Of a stretch of DNA of 64,000 nucleotides, positions 47,082 through 56,217 are shown piece by piece. The notes under the pieces are model-generated. The model did no database searches and was not told where the DNA came from. It saw only the letters and a list, made by a program, of their open reading frames with translations. Location: the NCBI GenBank assembly GCA_947446975.1, contig CANFHM010000002.1, forward strand, positions 1 through 64,000, in the 5' to 3' direction. The position numbers and the translations under genes were made by a program. Each line of letters begins with the position of its first letter. Position 1 is the stretch's first letter. The stretch is from Microthrixaceae bacterium. GTDB taxonomy: Bacteria; Actinomycetota; Acidimicrobiia; Acidimicrobiales; Acidimicrobilacustridaceae.

Positions 47082-48497
47082 GTGTCAGCCATCGTCCGCC
47101 CCGAACCGAGACCCATGGATCGGCGGCGCTTCTGGCTGATCCTCGGGCTCATCGTCATGGTGGCCTTCGGTGCCCGCCTGACCAACCTCGCCCTCACCCA
47201 GTGGGATCGTCCGCCCACCGGTGATGCCCTGTTCTATTCGGAGACGGCGACGCTGATGGCCGAGGGACATGGCTACATCGACCCGTTCCGCTACCTCGAG
47301 GGCTACCCGGACCGCACCGAGCGGCGCGAGCTCGAGCATTTCGGCCAGCAGATCACCGTCGAGCTGCCGCCGGGCCTCGAGCAGCCCACGATGTCGCATC
47401 CGCCCGCATGGACGGTCGTGCTCGCCGGTGCACGGTTCCTCGGCGTGGACACCCCGAACCAGCAGCGACTGCTCGGCGTGCTTCTCGGGGCCCTCGGTGT
47501 GGGTCTCATCGGGTTGGCGGGTCGCGAACTCTTCGGCTCCTCCGAGGGACTCATCGCCGCGGCGATCGGTGCGATCTACGGCTTCCTGATCCTCAACGAC
47601 GCCTCGTTGATGAGTGAGAGCCTCGTGGTGGTGTTCGTGCCGATCGCCACGATCGTCGCCGTCCGCTGGTGGCGTCGTCCGACCCTCCCGCTCGCCGTGC
47701 TCCTCGGGGTGCTGGCCGGCGTCGGGGGTCTGCTGCGGGCGGAGCTCATCATCTACACCCCGCTGGTGCTGCTCGGGGCCCTCGTCGTGCGGCGGTTCCC
47801 ATGTCGGCGCACGCTCGGCCATGGGGCGCTCGCAGCACTGGTGATGGCGGTCGTGCTGGCGCCGTGGATCGCCCGCAACCTCACCGCCTTCGCCGAGCCG
47901 ATGATCCTGAGCCAGACCGGCACGACCCTCGCCCAGACGAACTGTGACGCCACCTACTACGGCGACAAGCTCGGGTACTGGGAGCTCTACTGCGGCGGCA
48001 TCGAGCCCGCCACCTCGGTCGATGCGATCCCCGATGAATCACAGCGTGATGTCCTCCGACGCCACCAGGCGTTCGACTACATCTCCTCCCATCGCACCCG
48101 GTTCCTCACGGTCGCCGTGCCGGTGCGGGTGCTGCGGATGTTCAACCTCTTCGGCCCCATCCAGACCGCGAAGTACGACGTCGTCGTCGAGGGTCGCGAT
48201 CTGAATGCCTCGCTGGTGTCGCTGGGGGAGTACTACGTGGTCGCAGTGCTCGCAGTGGTCGGGCTCGTGCTCGCCGTCCGCCGCCGCCTCACGCTCTATG
48301 TGGTGCTGCTGTGGCCGGCGCTCGTGGTGATGGTCGCGGTGCTGGGCTTCGGCAACAACCGTTACCGGGTGACCTGTGAACCGGCGTTGTTCTGGTTGGC
48401 GGCGCTGGCGCTCGTGTGGCTCTTCGGCCGGATCCGAGACGCAAGGCGCAGCAGCGATTCGGCCACCACACAGAACACGGCGATCAGCGTCAGCTGA
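47082..48497 (+). CDS. GT39/ArnT-like membrane glycosyltransferase, paralog of 44697-46064
   Basis: TGDALFYSETATLMAEGHGYIDPFRYLEG; TNCDATYYGDKLGYWELYC. Confidence 0.8.
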   Translation: MSAIVRPEPRPMDRRRFWLILGLIVMVAFGARLTNLALTQWDRPPTGDALFYSETATLMAEGHGYIDPFRYLEGYPDRTERRELEHFGQQITVELPPGLEQPTMSHPPAWTVVLAGARFLGVDTPNQQRLLGVLLGALGVGLIGLAGRELFGSSEGLIAAAIGAIYGFLILNDASLMSESLVVVFVPIATIVAVRWWRRPTLPLAVLLGVLAGVGGLLRAELIIYTPLVLLGALVVRRFPCRRTLGHGALAALVMAVVLAPWIARNLTAFAEPMILSQTGTTLAQTNCDATYYGDKLGYWELYCGGIEPATSVDAIPDESQRDVLRRHQAFDYISSHRTRFLTVAVPVRVLRMFNLFGPIQTAKYDVVVEGRDLNASLVSLGEYYVVAVLAVVGLVLAVRRRLTLYVVLLWPALVVMVAVLGFGNNRYRVTCEPALFWLAALALVWLFGRIRDARRSSDSATTQNTAISVS

Positions 48498-51400
48498 GGG
48501 GCGAACATGAACCCGGACACCCACTCCACTCCGGAGGGGATGTGCCGACGCAGCTGCAGCACGATGTAGAGCCCGACCACACCGACCATCGACAGCAGCG
48601 TCGCTGCCACCAGCACGGCACGGGCGCCGGGACGCGAGGCGGCGACCGCCGCGAGGACGGTGACGGCAGCCCCGACGGCGAACCCGCCGATGAATGCGGC
48701 GAGCGCACCACTGACGACGACGGCGCTGACGGTGGCGACCGTCGAGCCGCGTGCTGACCAGCGGAGGTGATCGGCGACCGGCTCGGGAGCATCGGAGACG
48801 GTGACGCTGTGCTCGCGTCGACGGGCTCGTCGAAGCTGCGACCAGCCGGCGACGAGGAGCAGGAGCATCAGCCAGAACGCCGAGATCAGCAGCGCCATCG
48901 TGACCGAGCTCTGGGGCTTCCATTCGAGGTCGATCACGACGGAGGATCCCACGACAGCGGGATCGATGACCCAGCCGTTGGCGAACCCATCGATGAGCGT
49001 GGGTGCGCCGAGCGAGGCGCCGCCACGGAGACGGGCGGTCCATCCATCGGAGAGGGACTGACCGAGGACGAGGAAGTAGGGGGTGAGGCCATCGGTGCTC
49101 GTGACCCGGTAGGAGAGCCTCCCGGTGGGGTCGGACTCGATGATCGGCAGCGAGGAGGACGCAGCTGCTGTTGGGCCGGCGCTCGCCGGGATCGTGCTGC
49201 CGGGCACCACTGAGCGAAGGGAGGTCTGGTCGATGTCGATCCCGGTGTCGAGTCCGTTGGTGGAACTGAAGGTGTGGTCACCGGTGTCGAGAGCGAGGAC
49301 GCCGTCGCCGCAGGGCACGGCCTCGAGGGGCTGTCGGGCGAGGGCGTCGGCGGTGCTGCCGACGATGCGGACGGGTACATCGCCGCCATCGACCGACATG
49401 ATCCCCGAGCGGCAGATCGATGGGAGCTGCGCGGGCACAGGGCCGACGACATGGGGCAGGCCGAGTTCGGCGATCGCGATCGGGAGCGCATGGGGACGGG
49501 CCGTGAAGGGGTCCTTGGTGTCGACGTACCGCTCGGCGGCGATGGCGACGTCGAGGGATGTCGCGGTGAAGGGCTCGACTGGGATGTCGACCGTGGCGAT
49601 TGTTCCGGGTTCGGCTGAGTCGGAGATCGCCGGCACATCGACCAGATGCACGGAACCGTCATCGGCGGTGAGGCGCAGCGAGGTCGGGATCGAGTGGCGA
49701 CCATCGGCGATCACGCTGAGCCGGAGGTGATCGATGGGCGTGGGCGAGGGTTGGTGGATGGTGAAGCTGCTGCCGATCTGGGGGCCGAAGGGCGTGACCC
49801 ATGCGGTCGCGAGGTCGCCGTCGAGGGCGCTGGAGGGTCGGGCGCCGAGGTCGCCGAAGAGATAGAGGTCGCCGTCGACGGCGGCGTATCCCTGGTCGGT
49901 CCCGGGACGACCGATGAAGGCATCGATCCGTTGCGACGGGGCGGTGCCCGAGACGCGGGCCGTCGAACGCAGCAGATAGCCCGAGGCACGAGGCGAGGTG
50001 AAGATGCGGGCGATGTGGAGTTCGGGATCCTGTCGGTACCCCTCGAGCGGATTGGCCCGGAGCCTCGTGAACAGGAAACTGACTGGACTCGTGGGGCTGC
50101 CGAACGTTGCGACACCTGCGGAGGGGACACGGATCCACTCGGTGGCTGTCACCCCCGGCACGGTGACCTCCTTGAATCCCACATCGGACACACCCGAGAA
50201 GGACACGAGATGGGTGACGCTCGCGTCATCGATGCGCAACGAGAGTGTGCTGAAGGTGCGCATGCCGCCGAGGTCGATGCGCTGTCCCGGCGTCACGAAG
50301 GAGGAGTCGTCGAGGCGGACGGTGGTGTCCACGGCGCCGTCGAGCAGGACGCTGAGCCGGGTGATGAAGCGATTGCCCTGGAGCTGGGCGACGTCGATGT
50401 GATCGGCGGTGATGGGATGTCGGTAGTCGATGCGGAGGTAGTCGCCGACGACCTCCTTGGAGTCGCCCACGATCCAGGCGGTGCGCGGATCACCGTCGAT
50501 GGCGTTGGCCGGACGGGCGCCGATCGAATAGGCCCCGTCGACCCCGTAGCGGGTGGCGCGGATGTCGGCGACATCGGGGCCGTACTCGGCCACGGAGTGG
50601 AAGGAGTCATCCGTTCCCGGGAAGGTGGCGAGTCTGGTGTCGCGGGGATCGACCCTCAGCGGGACCGACCCAGCTGCCTCGGTGGCGCCGGTGTTCTCCC
50701 GGGTGGTTCCCCAGCGCGAACCCTGACGACGGTTCGTGTCGGTGATCAGCAGCGATGGCTGTCCGGCGCGCAGGAACGGCAGCAGCGTCGGATGCGTGTC
50801 GATCGTCGAGGCGTAGACGATGGCTCCGCTGGTGTCGAGCAGACCTGCTCCGGCGGCGTTGACGAGTCCGGAGCCGTCACCCCAGACGAGCAGGGACCCG
50901 GCCGTGGGTTCGGCCCTGACCATCGAGCGGGCCCCCGACACCGGGTACAGCGCGAGCGGAGGGTTGGGAGAGGCGGTCGTGGAACGGGCGAGTTCGTACT
51001 CGTCGACGGTCGGTTGCCGGGGATCGGGGAGGAACGGTGTGGGATGGCCGAAGGTGCGCGGAGCGGCGAGACCGAGCGCCGGGAGTCCCTTGTCGCCCCC
51101 GAACTGCGCCCACAGATCAGCGGGTCGAGGGGCGTGGTAGCGCTCGTACTGGGTGTCCATGCGCAGCAGCACATCCGAGGCGCCGAGCAGTCTGGCGATC
51201 GGCGCCACCGAGCCGGGCTGGAACACGCTCTCCTGGATGGGGGTGTCGAGCGCCCGGATGAGATCGACCCCCGGCGGGGTGCCGTACGCCGTCAGTTCAC
51301 GACCGACCCATGGACGGTCGGTGATGCCGGGAGTGATGGGATCCTGGGTCAGGCCCCAGCGATAGGCGTAGAAATCGGTGCCGGGGAGTTCGAGCACCCG

Positions 51401-52855
51401 CGAACCATCGGTGGTGGCATCGATGGCCTTCGCGGCGTCGGTCCAGTACTGGGGGAGCGGATCGGGGAACTGGAGATCGGACTGGATGAGGCCACCCGTC
51501 CAGAGCGGGGGGAGGGCGAGAGCCGCGATCAGGATCAGCGCCGCGGCGAGCACTGGTCCGACCTGTGAGCGACGGGGCTGCGGCAGTCGGGCGGCGATGG
51601 CCGTGGTGGCGGGTCCGACGGCGGCGGCGAGGAGCGCCGCCAGTCCGAGCACGAGCAGTGGGAGGGCCCGCGACGAGTTGCGCAGGGCGAGGCCAGCTGC
51701 GGTCTTCGTGGTCTCCTTGATGATCGATCCGAACGGGGTGGGATCGTCGTAGGGGTAGGTGCCGAGTCCGGCGACGAGTCCGACCACGATGAGCACGAGG
51801 AAATAGGCGCGATAGCGCCAGCGCACGAGCATCGCGCCGAGCAGCCCGAGCGTGGGGAGGATGAACCCGACGACGAACATCAGCACGTTCTGCGTGTAGA
51901 GCGTGCTCGAACCCGTCCACTGCGACAGACCGTCGCGTCCGTAGAAGTACCAGTACCCGAGTCCGCGCAGCAGTTCGGATCCGGTGGAGGTCTCGGCGAC
52001 GGTCTTCACCGTCTCGGTCAGCTGCAGGATCGGGAGCCCGAACCGGCCCTGGACGCTGAGGCCGGCGACCCACCACAGCTGGGCGGGGATGGTGGCCACG
52101 CCCACCCGGACCACGGTGCGCAGGGCGTCGCGCAGACGGACCTCATGGGTCACCCAGATCATGTACGGCACGAGCAGCGCCGGTGCCACCAGCACGAACA
52201 CCACGGAACTGGCGTTGGTGCCCGACATCACCGTGATGATGAGGGCGATGAGGACCGGGGCCCTCCAGGTGCGTTCCTTCAGCGCCACGAACAGCAGGCC
52301 GATGATCCACGGGAGCGCCGACCAGGGCTGCAGGATGACCGAGGTGCGACCGAAGTAGGCGAGGATGTACGGGCTCAGCATGTAGACGAAGCCGCCCACC
52401 GCCACGCCCGGGCCTCGCAGGCCGAGGCGGCGCAGCATCCAGACCGTGCCGTACCCGGCGGCGAACAGGATGGTGCCGAACATGAGGCGCTCGGCGATCC
52501 ATGTGGGCACCCCGACGAATCGCATCAGCCAGTAGTAGGGACCGAGCGGGAACATGTAGCCGATGTTCTGGTGGACGACGGTGCCGCCGTTGACATGGGT
52601 GTTCCACATGAGCCAGGCACGGTCGAGCAGTCGTCCCGGATCGAGGTACAGGTAGGCCTTGGTGTCCGCCGAGATCCGGCCCGGTGATGACAGCAGCAGC
52701 GGGATGTACGCGACAGCTGCGAGGGTCAGGCCCAGCCAGCATCGACGGGCCCACCGGACGGTCCGCATGAGGCCTCCGTTGTCGTGATGGGTCGGGGATC
52801 CCGTTCCGGAGGGGGAGCCGTCCGCGTCGGCCGTCGATGGGTCGGTGGTGGTCAT
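48362..52855 (-). CDS. aftD: AftD-like alpha-(1->3)-arabinofuranosyltransferase with discoidin/CBM-like domains
   Basis: About 1497 aa; GT-C N-terminus (RISADTKAYLYLDPGRLLDRAWLMWNTHVNGGTVVHQNIGYMFPLGPYYWL); two F5/8-type C-like segments (DGDPRTAWIV, DGDLATAWVTPFG); C-terminal TM. Confidence 0.83.
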   Translation of the reverse strand: MTTTDPSTADADGSPSGTGSPTHHDNGGLMRTVRWARRCWLGLTLAAVAYIPLLLSSPGRISADTKAYLYLDPGRLLDRAWLMWNTHVNGGTVVHQNIGYMFPLGPYYWLMRFVGVPTWIAERLMFGTILFAAGYGTVWMLRRLGLRGPGVAVGGFVYMLSPYILAYFGRTSVILQPWSALPWIIGLLFVALKERTWRAPVLIALIITVMSGTNASSVVFVLVAPALLVPYMIWVTHEVRLRDALRTVVRVGVATIPAQLWWVAGLSVQGRFGLPILQLTETVKTVAETSTGSELLRGLGYWYFYGRDGLSQWTGSSTLYTQNVLMFVVGFILPTLGLLGAMLVRWRYRAYFLVLIVVGLVAGLGTYPYDDPTPFGSIIKETTKTAAGLALRNSSRALPLLVLGLAALLAAAVGPATTAIAARLPQPRRSQVGPVLAAALILIAALALPPLWTGGLIQSDLQFPDPLPQYWTDAAKAIDATTDGSRVLELPGTDFYAYRWGLTQDPITPGITDRPWVGRELTAYGTPPGVDLIRALDTPIQESVFQPGSVAPIARLLGASDVLLRMDTQYERYHAPRPADLWAQFGGDKGLPALGLAAPRTFGHPTPFLPDPRQPTVDEYELARSTTASPNPPLALYPVSGARSMVRAEPTAGSLLVWGDGSGLVNAAGAGLLDTSGAIVYASTIDTHPTLLPFLRAGQPSLLITDTNRRQGSRWGTTRENTGATEAAGSVPLRVDPRDTRLATFPGTDDSFHSVAEYGPDVADIRATRYGVDGAYSIGARPANAIDGDPRTAWIVGDSKEVVGDYLRIDYRHPITADHIDVAQLQGNRFITRLSVLLDGAVDTTVRLDDSSFVTPGQRIDLGGMRTFSTLSLRIDDASVTHLVSFSGVSDVGFKEVTVPGVTATEWIRVPSAGVATFGSPTSPVSFLFTRLRANPLEGYRQDPELHIARIFTSPRASGYLLRSTARVSGTAPSQRIDAFIGRPGTDQGYAAVDGDLYLFGDLGARPSSALDGDLATAWVTPFGPQIGSSFTIHQPSPTPIDHLRLSVIADGRHSIPTSLRLTADDGSVHLVDVPAISDSAEPGTIATVDIPVEPFTATSLDVAIAAERYVDTKDPFTARPHALPIAIAELGLPHVVGPVPAQLPSICRSGIMSVDGGDVPVRIVGSTADALARQPLEAVPCGDGVLALDTGDHTFSSTNGLDTGIDIDQTSLRSVVPGSTIPASAGPTAAASSSLPIIESDPTGRLSYRVTSTDGLTPYFLVLGQSLSDGWTARLRGGASLGAPTLIDGFANGWVIDPAVVGSSVVIDLEWKPQSSVTMALLISAFWLMLLLLVAGWSQLRRARRREHSVTVSDAPEPVADHLRWSARGSTVATVSAVVVSGALAAFIGGFAVGAAVTVLAAVAASRPGARAVLVAATLLSMVGVVGLYIVLQLRRHIPSGVEWVSGFMFAPQLTLIAVFCVVAESLLRLASRIRPKSHTSASAANQNNAGSQVTR

Positions 52856-52911
52856 GCGGCTCGCGGAGTTCCTAACGGAGGTGATCCGCGACGGGGCGGA
52901 TCGAAGGGGAT

Positions 52912-54900
52912 TCAACGTGGACAGGCGCCGTGCGGATCATCGAAGTTGGCGGCGGATCTCCAGTCGCCATCTTTCCATGGCGACGATGCGGGCGGGGAGA
53001 GTCCCAGCTCCACCGAGGCGTCCAGGATCGCCTGCGCCAGTCGGGCAGCACCCTCCTGGCACAGATGCCAGCCCTCGGGTTTGCGCAGCAGGACGGTGTG
53101 CCCCGAGTCGTCCACATAACTGCGTCCGTAGGTTCCATCGGGGAGCATGAGTGATCCGGTGACATCGGGGGCGTAGACCACGCCGGGATGGAGCGCCGGG
53201 AGTGATGCGATGAGTTCGTCGACCTTGTGGTCGTCGACGGTCTTCCAGACATGGGTGCCGCCGGGCAGCATCGGGAGCCAGAGGATCTTCGCTCCGCGGG
53301 CCGAGAGGATGTCGACGGCCTCACCGATGAGCCCGAGATAGGCGGCATCACCGTTCTCGTAGATGTATCGCATGTCCCATCCGCCGAGCATGACCACCAC
53401 GATCTGGGGGTCGACCCGGTCGATGAGACCCTTCCAGTCCTCGCGCCAGGCGAGGGGGAGGCTCAGGCCCACACCGGGGCCGGCGGCTCGTTCGATATGG
53501 CCGGTGCCCGCCGCATGGAAGGCCGCCTCGAGAGCGACCTGCTCATCGACCATGCCGGAATCCCCGAGCACCACGACTGCTCGCGGCGCCCCGGCCGCCG
53601 GGGTCTGGTCGGGGACGCCCTGGCCGGAGAATGCGCTGGTGTCGCCGATGGTGACATCGGCGAACGCCAGCTTCCCGGCCGGGGGACTGAGCGTGAGCAC
53701 GACCGCCAGCAGGATGGTGCAGAGGGCGAACGAGACTCCGGCGGTGAGCGCCGATCGACCGGTGGTGAACATGCGCCCCCGACGAACCGGCATCTCGAGC
53801 AGGCGGTACGAAAGGAGTGCGATGGCGATGGTGACGACCATCCGAAGGCCGAACAGCGGCCACGGGGACCAGCCGATCCGCTTCCGGTCGAGCACCAGGA
53901 ACACCGGCCAGTGGTAGAGGTACAGGCCGTACGAGATGAGCCCGGCCCATCGCAGCACCCGGTTCGAGAGCAGTGCGGTGACCACACCTCTTCTCGTGCC
54001 GGCGTAGATGATCACAGCGGTGCACAGTGCGTAGAGCGGGAACCCTCCTCGTGCCAGCCACTGGGAGGTCTCGCTCACCCGGTACCAGGCGAAGAACATG
54101 GCCCCGAGCGCGAGGAGCCCGACGAGGTCCACCGCCGCCGAGCGTGATGTGGTGTCGGAGCGGAGTCCGTCGTCCGACGCCGATCTGCGTCCCGACCACC
54201 AGATCGCCAGCAGGACACCGATGAGGAGCTCCGCGGCACGGGTGTCGGTGCCGTAGTACACACGGTCGGGCCCGTGGCGCAGCAGGATGCAGAGCCCGAC
54301 CGAGCAGACCGTCGCGATCGCGACGACCGAGGCGAGCAGGCGACGACCCCCGAAGCGCGTCAGCACGATGACGATCGGCGGGAAGAACAGGTAGAACTGC
54401 TCCTCGATGGCGAGACTCCAGAAATGCTGCAGGGGACTCGGCGCTGCGAACAGCGAGCCGTAGCTCGTGCCGGCGAAGTGGAAGCGCCAGTTGGCGACGT
54501 AACCGAGGGCCCCCAGCATGTCGAGACGCAGGTTCTGCACCTGTTCGGGGGTGCCGAGCCGCCAGAACACGACTCCAGTGATGGCGATCGTGACCACGGC
54601 GGCGGGGAGGAGTCGGCGGAACCGTCGGGTCCAGAACCCGCCGAGTCGGATCGAGCCTGCGGTGTCCCATTCGCGCACCAGCAGGTTCGTGATGAGGAAA
54701 CCCGACAGCGTGAAGAAGGTCGAGACGCCGAGGTACCCGCCCTTGGCCCAGTCGAACCCGGAGTGGAACAACAGCACGCCGATGACGGCGAGACCGCGGA
54801 GTCCGTCGAGCGCGGGAAGATGCGGCATCCGATGACGCTCGGCGGTGGTCGCAGCGGGCTCGAGCACGGCCCGACGGTACCAGTGGGCGTTCGGGGCCAC
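52912..54900 (-). CDS. OafA/AT3 acyltransferase with C-terminal SGNH-like domain
   Basis: ALDGLRGLAVIGVLLFHSGFDWAKGGYLGVSTFFTLSGFLIT; WSLAIEEQFYLFFP; VVLGDSGMV. Confidence 0.91.
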   Translation of the reverse strand: MAPNAHWYRRAVLEPAATTAERHRMPHLPALDGLRGLAVIGVLLFHSGFDWAKGGYLGVSTFFTLSGFLITNLLVREWDTAGSIRLGGFWTRRFRRLLPAAVVTIAITGVVFWRLGTPEQVQNLRLDMLGALGYVANWRFHFAGTSYGSLFAAPSPLQHFWSLAIEEQFYLFFPPIVIVLTRFGGRRLLASVVAIATVCSVGLCILLRHGPDRVYYGTDTRAAELLIGVLLAIWWSGRRSASDDGLRSDTTSRSAAVDLVGLLALGAMFFAWYRVSETSQWLARGGFPLYALCTAVIIYAGTRRGVVTALLSNRVLRWAGLISYGLYLYHWPVFLVLDRKRIGWSPWPLFGLRMVVTIAIALLSYRLLEMPVRRGRMFTTGRSALTAGVSFALCTILLAVVLTLSPPAGKLAFADVTIGDTSAFSGQGVPDQTPAAGAPRAVVVLGDSGMVDEQVALEAAFHAAGTGHIERAAGPGVGLSLPLAWREDWKGLIDRVDPQIVVVMLGGWDMRYIYENGDAAYLGLIGEAVDILSARGAKILWLPMLPGGTHVWKTVDDHKVDELIASLPALHPGVVYAPDVTGSLMLPDGTYGRSYVDDSGHTVLLRKPEGWHLCQEGAARLAQAILDASVELGLSPPASSPWKDGDWRSAANFDDPHGACPR

Positions 54901-54959
54901 GGGTCACGCCCTCCTGCAGGCAGGACACGCCCACCGAGGGCGCAACGTACGATCTCGCC

Positions 54960-56174
54960 ATGGCATCGGCATCGGATGGGACGAACTCGGGCGACATGCA
55001 CTCGCTGCTGCTGCCGGATCCGGAACCCGCCGAGCAGCGGTTCACCATCATCAGCGTCGACGACCATCTCGTCGAGCCTCCCGCCATGTTCGAGGGCCGA
55101 CTGCCCGCTGCGCTCCAGAGCCGGGCGCCGAAGGTGATCGTCGATGATCGCGGGTTCGAGGTGTGGGAGTTCGAGGGACGTCGGTTCACCCAGGTCGGGA
55201 TGAACGCCGTGGCCGGGCGACAACAGTCGATGCGGAACCTCGAGCCGACCCGTTTCGCCGACATGCGTCGGGGCTGCTGGGACATCGAGGCGCGCATCGG
55301 CGATATGGATCTGAACGGGGTATGGGCCTCGCTCAACTTCCCGTCGATGATCACCGGCTTCTGCGGTCGGGTCTTCGCCGAGATTGACGACCGTGAGCTC
55401 GGCCTCGCCACGACCCGGGCCTGGAACGACTGGATGCACGACGAATGGTGGGGGCCGCATCCCGATCGGATCATCCCGATGGGCATCACCTATCTGGCCG
55501 ATCCGGAGCTCGCCGCCGCCGAGATCCGGCGGAACGCAGCGCGAGGTTTCGTCGCCGTGACGCTCCCCGAACGACCCCATCGTCTCGGGCTCCCGTCGCT
55601 GTTCACCGGGTACTGGGATCCCATCATCGAGGCCTGTGTCGAGACCGATACGGTCATCGCCCTCCATGTCGGGTCCTCGGGCGGCTACGAGAGCCCCGAA
55701 GCCGCTCCGGCGCTGCAGCTCGGCGCCACCATGTTCGGACAGCTCTCGCTGGCGGCCTGCGCCGAATGGTTGTGGTCCGGCTACCCGTTGCGGTATCCGA
55801 CGCTGAAGATCGCCATGTCCGAGGGTGGTATCGGTTGGGTGGCGATGCTGCTCGACCGCTTGGACAACCTCGTGGATCGATCCGGGTACGGGCTCGGCTG
55901 GGAGACCCGCCCCGCAGAGGTGCTGCAGCGGAACTTCTGGTTCTGCACCCTCGACGATCCCTCCACGATCACCACGCGCCATCGCATCGGGGTGGAGAAC
56001 ATCATGTTCGAGACCGACTATCCCCACGGTGACGGCACCTGGCCACACACCCAGCAGCTGGTGGCGGAGGTCTATGGTCATCTGCCGGTCGACGAGCTCC
56101 GGGCGATCCTGTGTGAGAACGCCGCCCGGGTGTTCCGTCACCCGCTCCCTCCCGTCGTGCTCCCCGCGTCGTGA
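54960..56174 (+). CDS. amidohydrolase family protein, paralog of 6914-8200
   Basis: IISVDDHLVEPPAMFEGRLP; FETDYPHGDGTWPH. Confidence 0.88.
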   Translation: MASASDGTNSGDMHSLLLPDPEPAEQRFTIISVDDHLVEPPAMFEGRLPAALQSRAPKVIVDDRGFEVWEFEGRRFTQVGMNAVAGRQQSMRNLEPTRFADMRRGCWDIEARIGDMDLNGVWASLNFPSMITGFCGRVFAEIDDRELGLATTRAWNDWMHDEWWGPHPDRIIPMGITYLADPELAAAEIRRNAARGFVAVTLPERPHRLGLPSLFTGYWDPIIEACVETDTVIALHVGSSGGYESPEAAPALQLGATMFGQLSLAACAEWLWSGYPLRYPTLKIAMSEGGIGWVAMLLDRLDNLVDRSGYGLGWETRPAEVLQRNFWFCTLDDPSTITTRHRIGVENIMFETDYPHGDGTWPHTQQLVAEVYGHLPVDELRAILCENAARVFRHPLPPVVLPAS

Positions 56175-56217
56175 ACGAGACACCCCCGGTGGAACCGGGA
56201 ACCGAAAGGCCCTGAAC

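Noticed and set aside
49646-51568. 640-aa plus-strand ORF inside aftD
   Set aside because: Antisense shadow; the minus strand encodes coherent AftD domains
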